Below, one piece after another: positions 1-5,341 of a DNA stretch of 6,054 bases. The DNA comes from Akkermansia muciniphila (GTDB lineage: Bacteria > Verrucomicrobiota > Verrucomicrobiia > Verrucomicrobiales > Akkermansiaceae): NCBI GenBank assembly GCA_945870545.1, contig CAMBTF010000115.1:1-6054 (forward strand), in the 5' to 3' direction. The notes beneath the pieces were generated by a model that worked only from the letters and a program-made list of their open reading frames with translations, searched no databases and was not told the origin of the DNA. A program made the position numbers and the translations under genes. Every line of letters begins with the position of its first letter. The stretch's first letter is position 1.

Positions 1-1
1 G

Positions 2-67
2 CGGGGCAGCGGCGCTCCAGCGGCGGGGACGCTGTGGAGCATCCGGGATCTGCGGGTGGGGATATGA
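2..67 (+). CDS. Possible C-terminal tail of a plus-strand gene cut by the window edge
   Basis: Reading from base 2, 21 codons stay open to a TGA at 65-67 and end in the peptide GTLWSIRDLRVGI. Most third positions are G or C, as expected for this genome, but another frame here is also open and GC-rich, so the reading frame is uncertain. No domain can be recognised in so short a piece. If real, the gene ends 6 bases from the convergent remnant at 74-136. It could equally be noncoding sequence. Confidence 0.25.
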   Translation, partial: RGSGAPAAGTLWSIRDLRVGI

Positions 68-73
68 TTCACA

Positions 74-136
74 TCAGGCGAAGGTCATGAAAGCGTTCGA
101 CGCGAGGAGGAGGGCGACGGTCTTTGCGATGTTCAT
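74..136 (-). pseudogene. Remnant of the 5' end of a DUF486 (DMT-superfamily) small membrane protein gene
   Basis: On the minus strand an ATG at 134-136 opens 20 codons that end at TGA (74-76). The peptide begins MNIAKTVALLLASNAF and finishes MTFA. From memory of the family, DUF486 proteins are about 110-residue, four-helix membrane proteins starting with a hydrophobic helix and the signature SN-x-FMTFAWYGHLK. Here the match runs exactly to MTFA and the next codon is TGA instead of TGG for Trp. None of the three frames beyond it, down to the window edge, continues the family sequence convincingly; a CAT-ATC in a shifted frame could be a relic of His-Leu. I infer a truncated or decayed gene. 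It lies downstream of rsmB on the same strand, behind two hairpins, and has no Shine-Dalgarno sequence. A short signal-peptide-like ORF is the alternative. Confidence 0.5.
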
Positions 137-142
137 GGGGTT

Positions 143-169
143 AAGAAAGACGGGGGACAGGATGTCCCC
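143..169 (-). terminator. Candidate intrinsic terminator downstream of rsmB
   Basis: Bases 153-169 form a perfect 7-bp stem (GGGGACA / TGTCCCC) with a 3-base loop, extendable by one G-U pair at 152/170. On the minus strand the stem is followed by CGTCTTTCTT, an interrupted U-rich tract. It lies 16 bases past the rsmB stop, a suitable place to end the transcript. The U tract is imperfect, and the stem may instead be part of a REP-like repeat. Confidence 0.35.
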
Positions 170-195
170 TCGACGGACGGGGACTTCAAGTCCCA
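152..195. repeat. Pair of related short palindromes (REP-like) overlapping the rsmB stop codon
   Basis: Two palindromes sit 27 bases apart from start to start. The first is at 153-169 (GGGGACA, GGA loop, TGTCCCC). The second is at 180-194 (GGGACTT, C, AAGTCCC), with another G before it at 179. Both fit the pattern GGGGAC-N5-GTCCC, so they look like two copies of one unit with different centres rather than unrelated hairpins. The rsmB stop (186-188) lies in the middle of the second one. Paired short palindromes at gene ends are typical of REP-type elements. Other copies would have to be sought outside this window. Confidence 0.5.
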
Positions 196-1424
196 GCCAC
201 TTTCAGAACGGCGGCGAAGGCACCGTCGGTGCCGTGCTCGGTGGGGAGGATGCGGACGGTTTTTCCGAGCTTGAGGCCGTGGGTTACGGCGAAGGCTTTC
301 ACGAGGTCGGTGTTTTCCGCGTCCTCAATGGAGCAAGTGGAATAGACGATGCGTCCGCCGGGCTTGAGGCAGGGGAGGGCGTTGTTGAGGATTTCCGTTT
401 GGATGACGGCGAGGTCATCGATGTCGGAGGGCTGGAGGCGCCAGCGGACATCGACGCGGCGGCGGATCACGCCGGTGTTCGAGCAGGGAACGTCGAGCAG
501 GATCGCGTCGAAGGCTCCGTGGAAACGTTCGGGGGCGGGCTTGCGCCAATCGTGGACGGAAATTTCATCGGCCTGGATGTGGAGGCGGGCGAGGTTTTCC
601 TCAAGGCGCGGGAGGCGTTTTTCGTTGGAGTCCGTGCAGGTGAGGCCTGCGCCGCCACCGAGTGCGGCGGCGATGAGGAAGGCCTTGCCGCCGGGGGCGG
701 CGCAGGCATCGAGGATTTTCTCGCCGGGCTGTGGGTTGAGTAGTTCTACGGAATGTCTAGTAGCTGGATCCTGGATGTAGAGCTTGCCCTCGGCGAGGAG
801 CTGGGTGGGGAGCTTGCCGGTGAGTTCGAAATAGCCGGGCGCGTGGTCGAGCGGTTCGCCGGGGATTTCCTCGGGGGCTGCGGCGAGCGGGTTGAGGCGG
901 AAAAAGGTTTCGGCGGGCTGGTTGTCCCACTCCATGATCGCGATGGCGGTTTCCTTGCCGAAGGATTTCCGGAAACGGTTGTAGAGCCAGTCTGGGTGGG
1001 AGTGGAGGACGGCGGGCGGCATGTCGTCGAGCTCCTCCATCAGGCGTTTGCGGGAGGAGATCGCCTTGCGGAGGACGGCATTGATGAGCGGGCGGACGGA
1101 GGTTTTACCGGCCTCGACGGTTTCGTTGACGGCGGCGTGGTCGGGGATGTTGAGGATGAGGATCTGGCAAAGGCCGACGCGGAGGATATCGCGGGTGTCG
1201 GCGTCGAGCTTGCCATGGCGGAGTTTGCCGATCCAATGATCGAGGACGCGGCGATGGCGGAGGACGCCGAAGAGGATGGCCTGTAAGAGGGCGCGATCTG
1301 CGGAGGAAAGCATGCGGCGCTGCGCGTGGCGCTCGACGAGGCTTTCCGCGTAATCATGCCCCTTCGCCCAGGCGCGGAGGGCGGAGACGGCGGCTTGGCG
1401 GACGTGGAAATTTTTGGAGGGCAT
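186..1424 (-). CDS. rsmB: 16S rRNA (cytosine-C5)-methyltransferase RsmB (NOL1/NOP2/Sun family)
   Basis: This 412-residue protein is predicted to transfer a methyl group from S-adenosylmethionine to C5 of a cytosine in 16S rRNA (C967 in E. coli), acting in the cytoplasm during 30S assembly. Residues about 8-125 form a NusB-like RNA-binding domain (RQAAVSAL near the start, DHAAVNETVE at 95-104). The Rossmann-type catalytic domain follows: QDPAT at 218-222, SAM-binding motif DACAAPGGK at 239-247, DVPCSNTG at 311-318 with Cys314, and YSTCSIEDAEN at 361-371 with the catalytic nucleophile candidate Cys364. Both family cysteines are present. The length is near the usual 420-450. The ATG at 1422-1424 fits the start of the NusB domain but has no Shine-Dalgarno sequence; a short A/T-rich tandem repeat ends 4 bases upstream. 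The last residues (Gly-Thr-stop) are encoded inside a palindromic repeat. Assignment to RsmB rather than another m5C paralogue rests on the NusB domain. Confidence 0.93.
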   Translation of the reverse strand: MPSKNFHVRQAAVSALRAWAKGHDYAESLVERHAQRRMLSSADRALLQAILFGVLRHRRVLDHWIGKLRHGKLDADTRDILRVGLCQILILNIPDHAAVNETVEAGKTSVRPLINAVLRKAISSRKRLMEELDDMPPAVLHSHPDWLYNRFRKSFGKETAIAIMEWDNQPAETFFRLNPLAAAPEEIPGEPLDHAPGYFELTGKLPTQLLAEGKLYIQDPATRHSVELLNPQPGEKILDACAAPGGKAFLIAAALGGGAGLTCTDSNEKRLPRLEENLARLHIQADEISVHDWRKPAPERFHGAFDAILLDVPCSNTGVIRRRVDVRWRLQPSDIDDLAVIQTEILNNALPCLKPGGRIVYSTCSIEDAENTDLVKAFAVTHGLKLGKTVRILPTEHGTDGAFAAVLKVAGT

Positions 1425-1428
1425 GAAG

Positions 1429-1456
1429 TTTCAAATCTCAAATTTCAAATCTCAAG
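1429..1456. repeat. Tandem 14-bp direct repeat in the rsmB leader
   Basis: Two adjacent copies of TTTCAAATCTCAAA (1429-1442) and TTTCAAATCTCAAG (1443-1456) match at 13 of 14 positions. On the minus strand the tract runs up to 4 bases before the rsmB ATG. It is far richer in A and T than its surroundings. I recall similar A/T-rich tracts scattered in intergenic DNA of Verrucomicrobia and Planctomycetes, which suggests a dispersed repeat, but only this copy is visible here. Confidence 0.6.
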
Positions 1457-1529
1457 GAAGAGGAAGAGAACCACAACCGAGCAAAGCAAGATGGACAGAC
1501 ACCATACTCCTCAATTTTCTGTCAAATGG

Positions 1530-1549
1530 ACGCGGATGAACACGGATGG
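1530..1549. repeat. Dispersed-type intergenic repeat, two 10-bp units
   Basis: The units ACGCGGATGA (1530-1539) and ACACGGATGG (1540-1549) match at 8 of 10 positions and are preceded by CAAATGG. This wording, read on the other strand as CATCCGTGTTCATCCGCGT, resembles a low-complexity repeat I recall in intergenic regions of several environmental phyla. It ends 8 bases from the bioD stop codon on the bioD 3' side. Origin and function are unknown. Confidence 0.45.
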
Positions 1550-1557
1550 AATTCTTT

Positions 1558-2214
1558 CTAGAGGTTTTGGATGGTGTTTTCTCCCATCAGGACGTCTATG
1601 AGATCGGGGGAGAGGAAGTCCTGGTTGTGGATGATGTGGTCGAGGACGGGGGTTTTGGTTAGGGAGGTGAGGATGCCCTTATTGGTGATCATGGGGGTGT
1701 CCATCTCGTCCTCAAGCTGGTTGAGGATGATCCCGGCGCAGGTGAGGCCTTTCGCCTTGATGGCGGCGAGGGTGAGCAGAATGTGGTTGAGCGCGCCGAG
1801 GCGGTTTGCGGCGACGAGGATGACGGGCAGGCCGAGATCCTTCGCGAGATCCGAGATGAGATAGTTTTCCGTAATCGGCACTTCCCAGCCGCCGGCGCCC
1901 TCGACAAGGACGGTGCCGCGGCCTTCGGAAAAATTCCGGTAAGACTCCACGAGCGTGGCGGGATCGATGGATTTGTTTTCCAGGAGCGCGGCGACGTAGG
2001 GTGCGACGGGCGAGGCGAAGTGGAGCGGGTTCACATCATCGAGAGAAAGGTTTCCGGAAACTTCTGCGAGGATGCGACCGTCATCGCGGTCGCCGCAGGA
2101 GACGGGTTTGAAGCCGGCGGCGTCGCGCCCTTCCGCGCGCAGGGACTCAATCATGAGCCGGGTGAGGTGTGTTTTGCCGACACCGGTATCGGTGCCTGTG
2201 ATGAAAAAGTTCAT
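1558..2214 (-). CDS. bioD: ATP-dependent dethiobiotin synthetase BioD
   Basis: BioD closes the ureido ring of biotin: 7,8-diaminopelargonate + CO2 + ATP gives dethiobiotin, the penultimate step of the pathway, in the cytoplasm. The 218-residue product is of normal length. It begins MNFFITGTDTGVGKTHL, with the P-loop GTDTGVGKT at 7-15 covering the ATP-binding Lys14 and Thr15. GFKPVSCG at 34-41 supplies the Lys-Pro pair equivalent to E. coli Lys37. VEGAGGWEVPI at 104-114 is the family motif beside the active site. ANRLGALNH at 136-144 is the conserved later motif, and ILNQ at 163-166 is the likely nucleotide-base contact. I chose the ATG at 2212-2214 because it places the P-loop at residue 7. 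An in-frame ATG at 2310 would add 32 unrelated residues and overlap holB by 83 bases. The chosen start lies 13 bases after the holB stop, so co-transcription is likely, though no clear Shine-Dalgarno is seen. No other biotin gene is in the window. Confidence 0.95.
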   Translation of the reverse strand: MNFFITGTDTGVGKTHLTRLMIESLRAEGRDAAGFKPVSCGDRDDGRILAEVSGNLSLDDVNPLHFASPVAPYVAALLENKSIDPATLVESYRNFSEGRGTVLVEGAGGWEVPITENYLISDLAKDLGLPVILVAANRLGALNHILLTLAAIKAKGLTCAGIILNQLEDEMDTPMITNKGILTSLTKTPVLDHIIHNQDFLSPDLIDVLMGENTIQNL

Positions 2215-2227
2215 GAGTTTGGATGGT

Positions 2228-3238
2228 TCAGGCGAAGGCCCGTAGGAAGCCGACTTCGAGCGCAAGCGGCTCGGAGGCGTTTGTCTCCAGGGTTTGCCGC
2301 AGACGCTCAAGGGCGTCGAGACGGGTGCCGATGCGGAAGATGCTTTCGGTCTCGGCGATTTTTTCTAACAGAGACGCGGATTCCGGGAAATCGAGGCCGC
2401 CGGAGCCGGTCTTGATGCGGATGAGGTCGGCGAGCCAGGCGAGGATCACATCGAGGTAGCGGTTGCGGGCGTCGAGGTAATCCGCCTCGGCGGCGGCCTT
2501 GTGGAAATCCTCGCGCTCCTTCAGCCATGTGCCGTCGGTGCCGTCGCGATAGGCGGCGATCTCCTCCTTGGTGGCGGCCTTGGCAGCGGCCTCGCATTCT
2601 TCGCGTTTCTCCGCGAGGAAAGCGGTGAATACGGATTTCATGTGGAGCGCGGAGATGGGATCGCCGAAGCCGCGTGAGGCGGCCTTGCTGAGCGCTGCGA
2701 TCAGTTCGTCCCCGCCATCTGCTCCGAGGGGGCGGCCGCCGGTGAGTTTCACCTGCACGCAGCGGGAGAGGATGGTCGGCAGGAGTCGCTGCGGGCGGGT
2801 GGTTAGAAGCAGCAGCAGTGTTCCGTTCGGCGGTTCCTCAAGGGTTTTGAGGAAAGCGTTTTCCGCCTGCTCGTTCATGCGGTCGGCGTCCACGATCACG
2901 CCCACCTTGGTCATGCCCTTGGGTGCGGCGAGCTGGAGGGTGTGCTCGAGGTCGCGGATCTCGCTGACGGAAATGCGGCGGGACTTCGAGCGCGGGCGGA
3001 TGATGCGCACCCAGCCGCCTTCCTGTTCATCGAGCGGGAGCACTTTTTCCACCACCGGCTCGCCGAAGAGATCCATGCCGCTGCTTTCGCCCGGTCCGTT
3101 GACCATGGAGACAAGGCGCGAGGCGAGTTCCTCTTTCCCGCAACCCAGCGCGCCGGAAACGAGGAAGGCATGGGCGAGCCTGCCCCTGCCGTGGGCGGCT
3201 TGGATGAGTTCGAAGGCTTTCCCGGTGGACTGAGACAC
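2228..3238 (-). CDS. holB: DNA polymerase III delta' subunit (clamp-loader AAA+ protein)
   Basis: Delta' is the rigid stator of the replicative clamp loader, which places the beta sliding clamp on primed DNA. In this 336-residue protein the AAA+ fold is visible in order. LAHAFLVSGALGCGKEELA at 21-39 is a P-loop in which Lys35 is followed by Glu instead of Thr/Ser. ISVSEIRDLEHTLQL is at 89-103. VGVIVDADRMNEQAENAFLKTLEEPP at 112-137 is the Walker B region without the usual DExx acids, plus the signature shared by delta' and gamma/tau. LLTTRPQRLLPTILSRC at 144-160 ends in the SRC motif whose Arg reaches the neighbouring subunit's ATP. The degenerate P-loop implies a non-ATPase subunit, as known for delta'. 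Cysteines occur only at 33, 160 and 215, so the four-Cys zinc module of E. coli delta' is absent. The C-terminal half is helical, poorly conserved and rich in Ala, Glu and Lys. The gene starts 7 bases after the hemQ stop. DnaX (gamma/tau) is less likely because of the P-loop and size. Confidence 0.9.
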   Translation of the reverse strand: MSQSTGKAFELIQAAHGRGRLAHAFLVSGALGCGKEELASRLVSMVNGPGESSGMDLFGEPVVEKVLPLDEQEGGWVRIIRPRSKSRRISVSEIRDLEHTLQLAAPKGMTKVGVIVDADRMNEQAENAFLKTLEEPPNGTLLLLLTTRPQRLLPTILSRCVQVKLTGGRPLGADGGDELIAALSKAASRGFGDPISALHMKSVFTAFLAEKREECEAAAKAATKEEIAAYRDGTDGTWLKEREDFHKAAAEADYLDARNRYLDVILAWLADLIRIKTGSGGLDFPESASLLEKIAETESIFRIGTRLDALERLRQTLETNASEPLALEVGFLRAFA

Positions 3239-3244
3239 GGCGGT

Positions 3245-4057
3245 TTAGAGGCAGAGCCGCTTGAAGAGCTCCGCGAGCGGAAGCTGGAGGCAGATGTAGA
3301 AATCGCCGAACTCGGCGTAGCGCGCGGAGACCTCGTCGAAGCGCATTTCGTAGATGATGGCCTTGATGTCCTCGGTGGTTTTTGAAAGCAGGGTGACGCC
3401 CCACTCGTGCTCGTCGAGGCCAGTGGAGCCGGTGATGAGCTGGAGGATGCGGCCCGAGTAGGTGCGGCCGACGCGGGCATGCCCGGCCATCAGTTCGCGG
3501 CGCGCCTCGTAGTCGAGCGAATACCAGTTGTCGGTGCCGGAGCGGCGCTTCGACATCGGGTAGAAACAGACGACGGGCCAATCGGGGAGCTGCGGATAGA
3601 CGCGGTAGGAACGGTAGTGCGCCATGCGGTCATCGAACTCCTTGAGCGCGGCCTCGAACTCGGCGGAGCCTTCCGCGAGGTTTTTCTCCGCGATGAGGGT
3701 TTCCGCGATGTGCTGCTCGCGGGTGGTGGTGTATTCGGACGGCTCGGTGAGCGAGAGATAGGAATACGCGGGTGTGAGGATCTCGGGGCCGAACGAGAGG
3801 GTGAGCTGTTTCTCGAAGAAATTAGCGACGTGCAGATCCGGCGTGAGCAGCATGAAGCCGAGGTCGGCCTTGGGAGATACGATGGAAAACGTGAGGAGCT
3901 GGGTGTCCGGCGTGGCGCGGATTTCCTGGACGAGTTCGGTAAGGCGGACTTTTGACTGGCGTTGCTCGTCCTCGGAGTAGAGCGCCCATTGCGCGTGGTC
4001 GATGTGGTAGAAAAGGTGGAGGACGTGCCAGCCTTCTTTCGGGATCAGAGGAGTCAT
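3245..4057 (-). CDS. hemQ: Coproheme decarboxylase HemQ (chlorite dismutase-like family)
   Basis: HemQ (ChdC) performs the last step of the coproporphyrin-dependent heme pathway: two peroxide-dependent oxidative decarboxylations turn Fe-coproporphyrin III into protoheme. The 270-residue protein carries the family pattern throughout its C-terminal barrel: YPMSKRR at 166-172, NWYSLDYEARRELMAGH at 177-193, GRILQLITGSTGLDEHEWGV at 202-221, and YEMRFDEVSARYAEFGDFY at 236-254. By spacing to the S. aureus enzyme (Tyr145, His172, Gln185, Arg131, Arg218 as I recall them), the catalytic Tyr is Tyr166, the heme ligand His193, the distal Gln Gln206, and the propionate-binding Arg Arg152 and Arg239. All are present, and the Gln and Tyr argue for decarboxylase rather than true chlorite dismutase. 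There is no signal peptide, which fits a cytosolic enzyme. ATG is at 4055-4057 without a Shine-Dalgarno. A weak TTGATG-16-TAGAAC promoter-like pair ends 6 bases before it, which would give a near-leaderless mRNA. It is first in a tight hemQ-holB-bioD set. Confidence 0.93.
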   Translation of the reverse strand: MTPLIPKEGWHVLHLFYHIDHAQWALYSEDEQRQSKVRLTELVQEIRATPDTQLLTFSIVSPKADLGFMLLTPDLHVANFFEKQLTLSFGPEILTPAYSYLSLTEPSEYTTTREQHIAETLIAEKNLAEGSAEFEAALKEFDDRMAHYRSYRVYPQLPDWPVVCFYPMSKRRSGTDNWYSLDYEARRELMAGHARVGRTYSGRILQLITGSTGLDEHEWGVTLLSKTTEDIKAIIYEMRFDEVSARYAEFGDFYICLQLPLAELFKRLCL

Positions 4058-4092
4058 GGAGGGGTTCTAAACGCCTTGCGGGAAACATCAAA

Positions 4093-4110
4093 CCACAATT
4101 CGCGGTGTGG
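4093..4110 (-). terminator. Weak hairpin between the membrane-protein gene and hemQ
   Basis: CCACA (4093-4097) and TGTGG (4106-4110) can pair into a 5-bp stem with an 8-base loop, starting 5 bases past the stop of the upstream gene. On the minus strand it is followed by TTTGATGTTT, only loosely U-rich. It may slow or end transcription, but the stem is short and the call is tentative. Confidence 0.2.
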
Positions 4111-4115
4111 GCGAA

Positions 4116-5204
4116 TCAACGGATCTGTGTGTCGATTTCCATTTCTAGCACCATGCTGAAATCCTCGCGCGATGCGGTTAGGGACGGGGCTTCGAAGACC
4201 TGCGCGCGCCATCGTTTTCCGCTGCCCGTGCGGTATGCTGTGTGCATGCCCAGATCCTCAAAGCCCGCCGTGGCTATGACAGTGATCTCGGAATCTCCCG
4301 CGATGCTGCGGGTGATGACGTCACCGACCAATAGGCCTTCTTCATTGCGGAAAAACACGCGAATCACACCGCTCTTGGAGTCGAGGCTTAGTTTCACGAC
4401 GGGGATGAGCTGTGTATTTCGCCGGACGACATCCGTGTTATCTCCAGAGGTGTTTGGTTTCCTCCAGTATGTGCTAGCCGCTGTAATCGTGACGATTTTT
4501 CCGGAAACAGGGAAATCGATCTTTTCGGCGATGAGCGGGCGTGTCGGAACGCGGCTTGAGAAATGGATCAGCGTGAGCGCCGCGCCAAGTAGTAGGACGA
4601 AGCACAACAGCAAGATCGCGATTTTCTCGATCTTGGACAAAGGGCTGATCGAGAGAATCGCACGCACGGTGCTTTGGACGGACGGAGCCGGGTCAACTTT
4701 TCGGGCTTCTTGCGATTCCTGGTCCACTGGCTGCCGCCCCACACTAGCCATTTCCACAGCGGCCTTAAAATCCGCCTCAAGCCCTGATTCCGCGTCCGTT
4801 TCCTTTGTGGGTTGCTTCGTGGAAAGATACGCTGATTCTTGGGCGACCCTATTTTTGAGGGCCGGGCTTAGCTCTTCGGAAGCCGGGGCGGACACGGCTG
4901 GCTCAGTGGGCGCAGGCTTGAGATCGTAAGCTTCCGCAGGCACTGGATGAGACCCGGATGTTTCTTCGGTCTTCGCCAATATGGGTCTCAAATCTGCGGG
5001 TTTTCTGGTATGAATCCTTGAAGTGGAGCCCCGCAGTGTGGGTATTCTCTTGGCTGACCCTTCGGAATTTTTAGAGGGAGCGAGGCTGTTCTTTCGATCT
5101 GCGTCGAGATCCCAGAGATCTATCTCCGTACTATCGTGTATATGCTTTGATACATTGCCCTCGCTGTGAGGATCGTGACTTGGGCTTGAGGGATCAGTGC
5201 TCAT
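4116..5204 (-). CDS. Unrecognised single-pass membrane protein with long disordered N-terminus
   Basis: I do not recognise a named family in this 362-residue product. Residues 1-190 are low in hydrophobicity and rich in Ser, Pro, Glu, Lys and Thr, hence probably disordered. Within them a compact acidic/aromatic stretch, TEIDLWDLDADR at 26-37, stands out as a possible short docking motif. One transmembrane helix runs from about 194 to 214 (IAILLLCFVLLLGAALTLIHF), preceded by Lys191 and Lys194, predicting N-in/C-out. Residues about 225-362 look like a compact beta-rich extracytoplasmic domain: alternating hydrophobic strands such as GKIVTITAA (235-243), GVIRVFFRNEEGLLVGDVITR (279-299), then GFEDLGMHTAYRTG (314-327). 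It has no enzyme motif. ATG is at 5202-5204; the next in-frame Met is residue 152, so this start is the only reasonable ATG. No Shine-Dalgarno is seen. Local GC content is lower than in its neighbours. It diverges from glmM and lies 58 bases upstream of hemQ. I have an impression that similar proteins occur in Verrucomicrobiales, but that is memory, not a search. Confidence 0.8.
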   Translation of the reverse strand: MSTDPSSPSHDPHSEGNVSKHIHDSTEIDLWDLDADRKNSLAPSKNSEGSAKRIPTLRGSTSRIHTRKPADLRPILAKTEETSGSHPVPAEAYDLKPAPTEPAVSAPASEELSPALKNRVAQESAYLSTKQPTKETDAESGLEADFKAAVEMASVGRQPVDQESQEARKVDPAPSVQSTVRAILSISPLSKIEKIAILLLCFVLLLGAALTLIHFSSRVPTRPLIAEKIDFPVSGKIVTITAASTYWRKPNTSGDNTDVVRRNTQLIPVVKLSLDSKSGVIRVFFRNEEGLLVGDVITRSIAGDSEITVIATAGFEDLGMHTAYRTGSGKRWRAQVFEAPSLTASREDFSMVLEMEIDTQIR

Positions 5205-5341
5205 GGGTAGGATCTCAGGAAGCTTTTATGGCAGACGCGCATGTTTGGCGAGATAAGAAAGCTTGGACTGCTAGCCGACTTCCCGACTATCTAATTTATC
5301 CTTGTTTACAGTCCGTAAAAAGGAAGAATCCCGCCCCCGCC
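5205..5341. promoter_or_regulatory. Divergent intergenic region between the membrane-protein gene and glmM
   Basis: These 137 bases separate two divergent genes and are clearly A/T-richer than the coding DNA, so both promoters should lie here. For glmM the best -10-like hexamer is TCTAAT at 5290-5295 (5 of 6 to consensus). The only plausible -35, TTGGAC at 5263-5268, is 21 bases away, too far for a standard sigma-70 site. Two CCGACT copies (5275-5280 and 5284-5289) are spaced 9 bases apart. On the minus strand I find only weak hexamers. No assignable operator is seen. Confidence 0.45.

Noticed and set aside
87..743. Long plus-strand open frame of 218 codons across the rsmB 3' half
   Set aside because: It is antisense to a gene with clear RsmB motifs, its peptide is Gly/Glu/Val-rich with no domain, and such frames are expected opposite high-GC genes.
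1520..1525. Perfect TTGACA on the minus strand as a -35 box for rsmB
   Set aside because: No good -10 hexamer lies 16-18 bases downstream; the only partial one, TATGGT, is 13 bases away.
2215..2310. Upstream in-frame ATG for bioD at 2310
   Set aside because: It would add 32 residues without family similarity ahead of the P-loop and overlap holB by 83 bases; the ATG at 2214 gives the normal BioD start.
1783..2415. Plus-strand open frame of 210 codons opposite bioD and holB
   Set aside because: It crosses the junction of two well-supported minus-strand genes and has the composition of an antisense shadow.
3952..4929. Plus-strand open frame of 325 codons opposite the membrane protein gene
   Set aside because: The minus-strand frame has a transmembrane helix, a structured C-terminal domain and a sensible start; the plus frame is Ser/Arg-rich and begins inside hemQ, typical of a shadow.
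5220..5264. Two AAGCTT palindromes in the divergent promoter region as an operator pair
   Set aside because: The shared core is only six bases, the flanks differ, and the 39-base spacing matches no known operator type.
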